In this document: positions 36,727-41,587 of the stretch, in pieces
Layout of the letters: every line of letters starts with the position of its first letter
How positions within the stretch are numbered: the stretch's first letter is position 1
Source: an uncultured Bacteroidota bacterium
GTDB lineage: Bacteria; Bacteroidota; Bacteroidia; 2-12-FULL-35-15
Assembly (NCBI GenBank): GCA_903919535.1
Contig: CAIXIP010000012.1
Span: 1 to 41,587, forward strand
Direction of reading: 5' to 3'
Length of the DNA: 41,587 nt
The notes under the pieces: generated by a model
What the model was told of the DNA's origin: nothing
The model's input: only the letters and a program-made list of their open reading frames with translations
Databases searched by the model: none
Program-made: the position numbers and the translations under genes

Positions 36727-38409
36727 ATGAAAAACATTTTCACAGTCATTTTTTTTATTGTAATAAGTTCTAATGCGCTCATTTTTGCCCAAGAAACCAA
36801 TATTGTTCCAGGAAACTTATTGATCATGTTGAATTCTGACAATTCAGTACAAAAAATTGAAAAGGATATAGAATTTTTGAATGGTGTAAAAACCGATCTA
36901 AAAATGAAACGAATTCTTTCGGATGCCATGCATATTTATTTGTTTGATTTTAATTCTTCAACAATAAATAAAGAGCAAATCTTACAGGCAGTAAAAGTCA
37001 ATTCTCACGTAAAAATTGCACAATTTAATCATACATTTCAAGAGCGGGTAAATATCCCGAATGATTCATTATTTGGCAGTATGTGGGACATGGATAATAC
37101 CGGACAAAATAGTGGTGTTGTTGATGCAGATATTGATGCACCCGAGGCTTGGGATATTACTACCGGAGGATTAACTTCACAAGGCGATACAATTGTTGTA
37201 GCAGTGATAGACGGAGGATTTGATCTGACTCACAAAGATTTGAATTTCTGGAAAAATTATGCAGAAATCCCTAACAATGGAATAGATGATGATGGCAATG
37301 GATTTATTGACGATTTTGATGGTTGGAATGGCCAAACAGCAAGTGATAATTTTTCAGTGGCAAGTCATGGAACACATGTATCTGGGACAGTTGGTGCAAA
37401 AGGAAATAATGGGATTGGTGTTACTGGAGTAAACTGGAATGTAAAAGTTCTTGCAATTTCATATGGAAATTCAGGAGGTTCTTTTGAAGCAAATGTTGTT
37501 GCTTCCTATTCATACGCAATGCAGCAGCGCAAGCTTTATAATCAAACAAATGGAGCAAAAGGAGCATTTATTGTTTCAACTAATTCATCATTTGGTGTCG
37601 ACCTGGCAATGCCTTCAGCTTATCCTCTTTGGTGTGCAATGTATGATTCGCTTGGTTCTGTGGGTATTTTAAGTGCGGGAGCAACTGCAAATGCAAATTA
37701 CAATGTAGATGTACAAGGAGATATTCCAACTGCATGTACAAGCAATTGGCTGATTACTGTTACAAATACAACCCGTACAGATGCAAAAAATAATAGTTGT
37801 GGATATGGAACTACAAGTATTGACCTTGGTTCTCCCGGAACAAATGTTACCTCTACATATCCATCAAACTCATACTCTTCAATTTCCGGAACATCAATGG
37901 CTACCCCGCATGTTGCTGGAGCAATTGCTTTAATGTATTCAGTTCCTTGCGCAAAATTTATTGCTGATTACAAAGCCGACCCAGCAGGAATTGCACTATT
38001 AGTAAAAGATTCATTACTAGGTGCCGTAGACTTGATTCCGGCTTTAAGCGGAGGAGTTACCTTTACAGGAGGAAGATTAAATTTATTTAAATCTGTAAAT
38101 GCAATTCAAAATTATTGCAGCGGAAGTTCTATTAATGAATACAACGACAATTCAAATTTTGAAATTATAAGTGTTTACCCTAATCCTGCTACTAACATTC
38201 TAAACATTGTTTATAACAGCAACGAAACAGTTGAGATCAATATCGTAAATGTGTTAGGACAAGAAGTAAAACGCACACAAGCGGATTCAAGTGTAAAAGG
38301 AATTCAACATTGTCATATTGATATTAATTCATTAGAAAAAGGAATCTATTTTGTAAACATCATTTCGAAAAACAAAAAGTCGAATGTGCAGAAAGTGATT
38401 ATTTATTAA
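36727..38409 (+). CDS. Secreted S8 (subtilisin-like) serine protease with T9SS sorting domain
   Basis: 560 residues: signal peptide 1-22 (ending IFAQ), a prodomain-like region about 25-115, a subtilase domain about 140-460, and a C-terminal T9SS type A sorting domain about 479-560. The triad is Asp162 (AVIDGG), His214 (SHGTH) and Ser390 (GTSMATPHVAG). GIDDDGNGFIDD near 185-196 is an acidic loop typical of calcium binding. The sorting domain starts ISVYPNPATN and ends KGIYFVNIIS plus VQKVIIY, the standard form recognised for type IX export and surface release. The usual subtilase AGN oxyanion motif reads SAGATANAN (see findings). It is convergent with the PorE-like gene. Confidence 0.93.
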   Translation: MKNIFTVIFFIVISSNALIFAQETNIVPGNLLIMLNSDNSVQKIEKDIEFLNGVKTDLKMKRILSDAMHIYLFDFNSSTINKEQILQAVKVNSHVKIAQFNHTFQERVNIPNDSLFGSMWDMDNTGQNSGVVDADIDAPEAWDITTGGLTSQGDTIVVAVIDGGFDLTHKDLNFWKNYAEIPNNGIDDDGNGFIDDFDGWNGQTASDNFSVASHGTHVSGTVGAKGNNGIGVTGVNWNVKVLAISYGNSGGSFEANVVASYSYAMQQRKLYNQTNGAKGAFIVSTNSSFGVDLAMPSAYPLWCAMYDSLGSVGILSAGATANANYNVDVQGDIPTACTSNWLITVTNTTRTDAKNNSCGYGTTSIDLGSPGTNVTSTYPSNSYSSISGTSMATPHVAGAIALMYSVPCAKFIADYKADPAGIALLVKDSLLGAVDLIPALSGGVTFTGGRLNLFKSVNAIQNYCSGSSINEYNDNSNFEIISVYPNPATNILNIVYNSNETVEINIVNVLGQEVKRTQADSSVKGIQHCHIDINSLEKGIYFVNIISKNKKSNVQKVIIY

Positions 38410-38425
38410 AAAGCATTTGTAAATT

Positions 38426-38467
38426 AAAAAAGGAGGGCAGAAATTTAAATTTCTGCCCTCCTTTTTT
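38426..38467. terminator. Bidirectional terminator, 42-bp perfect palindrome
   Basis: Arms 38426-38446 and 38447-38467 are exact reverse complements with no spacer; the hairpin core GGAGGGCAGAAATTT is flanked by A and T runs. It sits between the convergent subtilase and PorE-like genes, 16 and 12 bp from their stops, so it serves both. Confidence 0.92.
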
Positions 38468-38478
38468 TTATTGCTTTC

Positions 38479-40494
38479 TTATTTACCTAAGATCACAAAT
38501 TCTGTTCTTCTATTTTTTGCTCTTCCCGCCTCAGTGCTATTATCAGCAATTGGTTTGGATGCTCCAAAACCTTTGAATGAGATCAATCTGTTTTCTGCAA
38601 TTCCTTTTGCCAGTAAAATATCACGAACAGTAAATGCTCTATCAGTAGATAAAGCAAGATTTGCAGCATCATTTCCTACGTTGTCAGTATGTCCGTTCAT
38701 TGCAATTTTTATGTTTGGATTGTTTTTCAGAAAGTCAATAAATTCTTCGATAACAATCAGTGAACGGGGATCCAAGTCAGCAGAATTCGTTTTGTAATAT
38801 ATATTATTTAAGGGGTACGTCTCATCTACTTTAATTGTGTCAACAGCAATATTTACGCTTCGGGGTTTTGCATTAACAATAGAATCCTTCATGATCAATT
38901 GCGAGCTGAAAGCATAATTATCTTTTTTAACAGTAACAATCAAATCGTGTTTTTCTTTGGTATTAACAACTGCAGCATAACCACCGGTTACAGTATCTAC
39001 CATGGCAAATGTAACCTTCTTAGTAACCGCATCTTTTATTTCTACCTTAAAATCTTTTTTCTCAACATTCGCTTGATCTTCTACTTTCCCTAATACAAAA
39101 GCAACTTCATCCGGACGAGCTTCTTTGTATAATTCGAATGAATAAATATCATACTTGCCTACTGATTTTCCTTTTACACGAGCCGGAACATTAGATGCGA
39201 AATATCCTAAACGGCCATCAGTACTAACAAAAAAACCTAGGTCATCTCCAGTTGTATTTATAGGAACACCTATATTTTTAGGCTCTGCCCATTTACCATC
39301 TGCAGTTTTTCGAGCTAAGAAAATATCATAACCTCCAACACCCGGAAGTCCATTCGAAGAAAAATAAAGTGTTTGAAAATCGGAATGCATAAAAGGTGAC
39401 ATTTCATCTCCACTTGTATTAATTGTAGTACCAAGATTTTCGGGCTTACTCCATTCTCCAGTAACTTCGTTTCGAATTGTTACATACAAATCAACACCAC
39501 CACGTCCACCTTTTCTATCACTTGCAAAATAAAGTGTTTTACCATCTGAAGCCAAAGAAGGCTGCGAATCCCAGCGTTCAGGGTCATTGATTCCCGAAAC
39601 TTTTTTGGGAACGGACCAATCACCACTCAAACTTGAAAAATCAGAAAAATAAATATCTGCATTTACTGCTCCTGCTTCATTATTTATTACCGTGAAAAAC
39701 AAATGCTTGTTATCAATCGACATGGTTGCTCCACCTTCATTTCCACCCTTATTAAAAGGATATAGCATTGCCTGTCCTTTATCAAATTCACCCATTTTAT
39801 TTCGGGTACTCTTGCTGAATAATTCTATTTCTTTATCTGAATCCCAAGCCATACCCTTTTGCACAAATGGAACTTTACGAGTAAATAACATCATGCTGTT
39901 ATCAGCACTTATCATAGGCAAATACTCATCTTTTTCTGTACAAATACCATTTACTGGAGTTGGATCAAACGGAACTGGGTTTTTATAAATTTCATTGAAT
40001 AATTTTGCATAGCGAATCATTTCCTTTGATTGCGAGAGATATGATTCATAACTTTTATTGAATTTGTTTTCATCATCATCTTTAAAATTCAAAAACAGTT
40101 TTAAATATTTTTCAGCTTCAACCCAATTTTCTTCTTCATAATAAATAAAACCCAAATAATAATATGGATCAGAATGATACTTCGGACAAATTTCAATTAC
40201 TTTTTTAAAGTAAGGCTCGGTGGGTTTAAATGCGGCATCTTCAAATATCAATGTTTTAATCCTTTCTTCGGCAAAAGCGAAATTGGCATCCACATAATCT
40301 GGCTCCATTTCCATAGCTTGTTTCAAAAATGCTAATCGTTCTTCTTTTTTGTATTTTTTATCAATTCCTTGTTCATAAAGCTTTACAGCTTTTTTATTAT
40401 CTATCTCCTGACATTTTTTTTCATCTTGTCCGAAAGTAGAAATAGCAATAACACTAAATAAAAGGAATACGATTGTTTTGATTTGAATATTCAT
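38479..40494 (-). CDS. PorE-like TPR / PD40 beta-propeller / OmpA-C protein
   Basis: 671 residues. Signal peptide (1-22, ending STFGQ), TPR-like helices about 25-165 (EMEPDYVDANFAFAEERI and YYLGFIYYEEENWVEAEKYL), PD40 propeller repeats about 190-455 (LYFASDRKGGRGGVDLY, LYFSSNGLPGVGGYDIF, LGYFASN), a carboxypeptidase-regulatory-like domain about 465-555, and an OmpA_C peptidoglycan-binding domain from about 563 (GHTDNVG, LSTDRAFTVRDILLAKGI, GRAKNRRTEF). This domain order is that of PorE, a T9SS component that ties the machinery to peptidoglycan. Related paralogues exist in Bacteroidota, so the exact orthology is uncertain. There is no lipobox. Confidence 0.85.
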   Translation of the reverse strand: MNIQIKTIVFLLFSVIAISTFGQDEKKCQEIDNKKAVKLYEQGIDKKYKKEERLAFLKQAMEMEPDYVDANFAFAEERIKTLIFEDAAFKPTEPYFKKVIEICPKYHSDPYYYLGFIYYEEENWVEAEKYLKLFLNFKDDDENKFNKSYESYLSQSKEMIRYAKLFNEIYKNPVPFDPTPVNGICTEKDEYLPMISADNSMMLFTRKVPFVQKGMAWDSDKEIELFSKSTRNKMGEFDKGQAMLYPFNKGGNEGGATMSIDNKHLFFTVINNEAGAVNADIYFSDFSSLSGDWSVPKKVSGINDPERWDSQPSLASDGKTLYFASDRKGGRGGVDLYVTIRNEVTGEWSKPENLGTTINTSGDEMSPFMHSDFQTLYFSSNGLPGVGGYDIFLARKTADGKWAEPKNIGVPINTTGDDLGFFVSTDGRLGYFASNVPARVKGKSVGKYDIYSFELYKEARPDEVAFVLGKVEDQANVEKKDFKVEIKDAVTKKVTFAMVDTVTGGYAAVVNTKEKHDLIVTVKKDNYAFSSQLIMKDSIVNAKPRSVNIAVDTIKVDETYPLNNIYYKTNSADLDPRSLIVIEEFIDFLKNNPNIKIAMNGHTDNVGNDAANLALSTDRAFTVRDILLAKGIAENRLISFKGFGASKPIADNSTEAGRAKNRRTEFVILGK

Positions 40495-40555
40495 TATTTC
40501 AAATATGTTTTTGAAACGATGTGAGTAATAGTGAGAAACCTTTTTGTTTTTTGTT

Positions 40556-40612
40556 ATTTCGACCGCAGGGAGAAATCTCTTTTCTAATTAGATTTCTCCC
40601 TGCGGTCGAAAT
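40556..40612. repeat. Perfect 23-bp inverted repeat (REP-like hairpin)
   Basis: Arms 40556-40578 and 40590-40612 are exact reverse complements around an 11-nt loop. The arm begins ATTTCGACCGCAGGGAGAAA. It shares the TTCGAC...CAGGG...GA scaffold with the repeat at 1-140 and resembles dispersed palindromic repeats I recall from Bacteroidota genomes. Located between rho and the PorE-like gene, it may also influence mRNA 3' ends. Confidence 0.75.
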
Positions 40613-40624
40613 GACATCTTATAA

Positions 40625-40652
40625 CAAGATTTTTATTCGATTAAAAATCTTG
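40625..40652. repeat. AT-rich 11-bp inverted repeat after rho
   Basis: CAAGATTTTTA (40625-40635) and TAAAAATCTTG (40642-40652) are exact reverse complements with a 6-nt loop, 14 bp past the rho stop. It is AT-rich and lacks a T-tract on the minus strand, so it is a possible 3'-end hairpin rather than a classical intrinsic terminator. Confidence 0.5.
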
Positions 40653-40665
40653 ATTCTAAATTCTT

Positions 40666-41587
40666 TTATCCGTTCATAGAAATTAAAAACTCTTCATTTG
40701 TTTGAGTATTCTTCATTCTGTCTCTCATAAATTCCATTGCTTCAACAGGATTCATATCCGACAAATGCTTACGCAAGATCCAAACACGTTGTAATGTTTC
40801 TTTATCAACCAATAGATCATCTCTTCGAGTACTAGATGCAACAATATCAATAGCAGGATAAACACGTTTGTTAGCCAATTTACGATCCAATTGAATCTCG
40901 GAGTTACCTGTTCCTTTAAATTCTTCAAAGATAACTTCATCCATTTTTGAACCGGTATCAGTAAGTGCTGTAGCAATGATTGTAAGTGATCCACCTCCTT
41001 CTACTTTACGAGCAGCTCCAAAAAAGCGTTTTGGTTTGTGTAACGCATTTGCATCTACACCACCACTTAACACTTTACCAGATGCAGGTTGCACCGTATT
41101 ATATGCACGCGCTAAACGAGTAATCGAATCTAATAAGATACAGACATCATGTCCACACTCAACCATTCTTTTTGCTTTTTCCAAAACAATATTTGCAATC
41201 TTCACATGACGATCAGCCGGTTCATCAAATGTTGATGCAATAACTTCCGCTTTTACACTGCGAGCCATATCTGTAACCTCTTCCGGGCGTTCATCGATCA
41301 ACAAAATGATCAAATAAGTTTCAGGGTGATTTGCTGCAATAGCATTTGCTATGTCTTTCAATAAAACCGTTTTACCCGTTTTTGGTTGCGCTACGATCAA
41401 TGCACGTTGTCCTTTACCAATTGGTGTAACAAGATCAAAAATACGGGATGACAAGTTTTGTTGAGGATGACCAGTTAACTTAAATTTTTCATACGGGAAA
41501 AGTGGAGTTAAATAATCAAAAGGAACACGATCACGCACAAATGCTGGTTCACGGCCATTTATTTTTTCCACTTTAATTAATGGAAAA
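40666..41587 (-). CDS. rho: Transcription termination factor Rho (C-terminal part, cut by window end)
   Basis: The reading frame is open to the last base of the window, so the N-terminal RNA-binding part is missing only because of the window. About 306 residues are visible. The ATPase core has Walker A in [18 protein letters not shown], Walker [16 protein letters not shown], the Q-loop/R-loop region [23 protein letters not shown], and [24 protein letters not shown]. The end, after a conserved [12 protein letters not shown], is typical. A GTG at 41571 is an internal Val, not a start. It reads leftward to the inverted repeats at 40556-40652. Confidence 0.96.
   Translation of the reverse strand, partial: FPLIKVEKINGREPAFVRDRVPFDYLTPLFPYEKFKLTGHPQQNLSSRIFDLVTPIGKGQRALIVAQPKTGKTVLLKDIANAIAANHPETYLIILLIDERPEEVTDMARSVKAEVIASTFDEPADRHVKIANIVLEKAKRMVECGHDVCILLDSITRLARAYNTVQPASGKVLSGGVDANALHKPKRFFGAARKVEGGGSLTIIATALTDTGSKMDEVIFEEFKGTGNSEIQLDRKLANKRVYPAIDIVASSTRRDDLLVDKETLQRVWILRKHLSDMNPVEAMEFMRDRMKNTQTNEEFLISMNG

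Noticed and set aside
178-41571. Numerous 60-140-codon reading frames opposite or out of frame with the large genes
   Set aside because: They overlap well-supported genes, lack recognisable domains and have composition expected of shadow frames.
41571-41587. GTG at 41571 as the start of rho
   Set aside because: The frame stays open to the window end and the residues before it (FPLIK) fit Rho; the gene is simply cut.

Overview
The window is AT-rich chromosomal DNA from a member of the Bacteroidota, probably a Flavobacteriales-like or related aerobic lineage. The evidence is: TAnnTTTG promoter elements close to start codons; little sign of Shine-Dalgarno sequences; a subtilase with a C-terminal type IX secretion (T9SS) sorting domain; a PorE-like OmpA/TPR/beta-propeller protein; the YfhO family; and lipoproteins whose lipobox Cys is followed by Lys residues. 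I see no rRNA, tRNA, CRISPR array, insertion sequence, prophage or integron. Most of the window is conserved core genome.

Layout. 1-177: REP-like repeat at the edge. 178-2406 (-): purL. 2520-3890 (+): multi-pass membrane protein. 3931-6613 (+): amino-acid permease and SDR oxidoreductase, 4 bp apart. 6649-8082 (+): two exported proteins, an outer-membrane barrel and a CAP-domain protein. 8126-13915 (-): four same-strand genes in the order double-AAA+ ATPase, lipocalin, photolyase, ChrA transporter. 14150-15764 (-): small lipoprotein and nitronate monooxygenase. 15886-23839 (+): fatty-acid oxidation block (acyl-CoA ligase, MarR regulator, HAD/ECH fusion, thiolase, acyl-CoA dehydrogenase) closed by a strong terminator. 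23971-25092 (+): MGMT and a SAM methyltransferase. 25089-26884 (-): exported protein and surface lipoprotein. 27013-29833 (+): dnaB and a conserved exported protein often labelled 'asparagine synthetase B'. 29926-32442 (-): YfhO. 32605-33423 (+): 2OG-Fe(II) oxygenase. 33470-36658 (-): AddA-like helicase-nuclease. 36727-38409 (+): T9SS subtilase. 38479-40494 (-): PorE-like protein. 40666-41587 (-): rho, cut by the window end.

Functional themes. The clearest working unit is beta-oxidation: FadD activates fatty acids, the dehydrogenase makes enoyl-CoA, the bifunctional HAD/ECH protein hydrates and oxidises it, and the thiolase cleaves it. The MarR gene sits just before the oxidation genes, and a perfect 14-bp palindrome overlaps its promoter, so it is probably the autoregulated local regulator. 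DNA maintenance is represented by photolyase, MGMT, DnaB and the AddA-like protein. The subtilase (T9SS cargo) and the PorE-like protein (possible T9SS machinery) lie convergently.

The least explained items are the 869-residue ATPase, which joins a tandem-duplicated beta-rich domain to two intact CbbX/SpoVK-type AAA+ modules, and the dnaB-linked exported protein, whose usual name does not fit its sequence. Several starts were moved from the longest reading frame because a promoter element lies on or inside the longer frame. No gap between genes exceeds about 300 bases; the longest, 17656-17927, holds the MarR promoter and operator.
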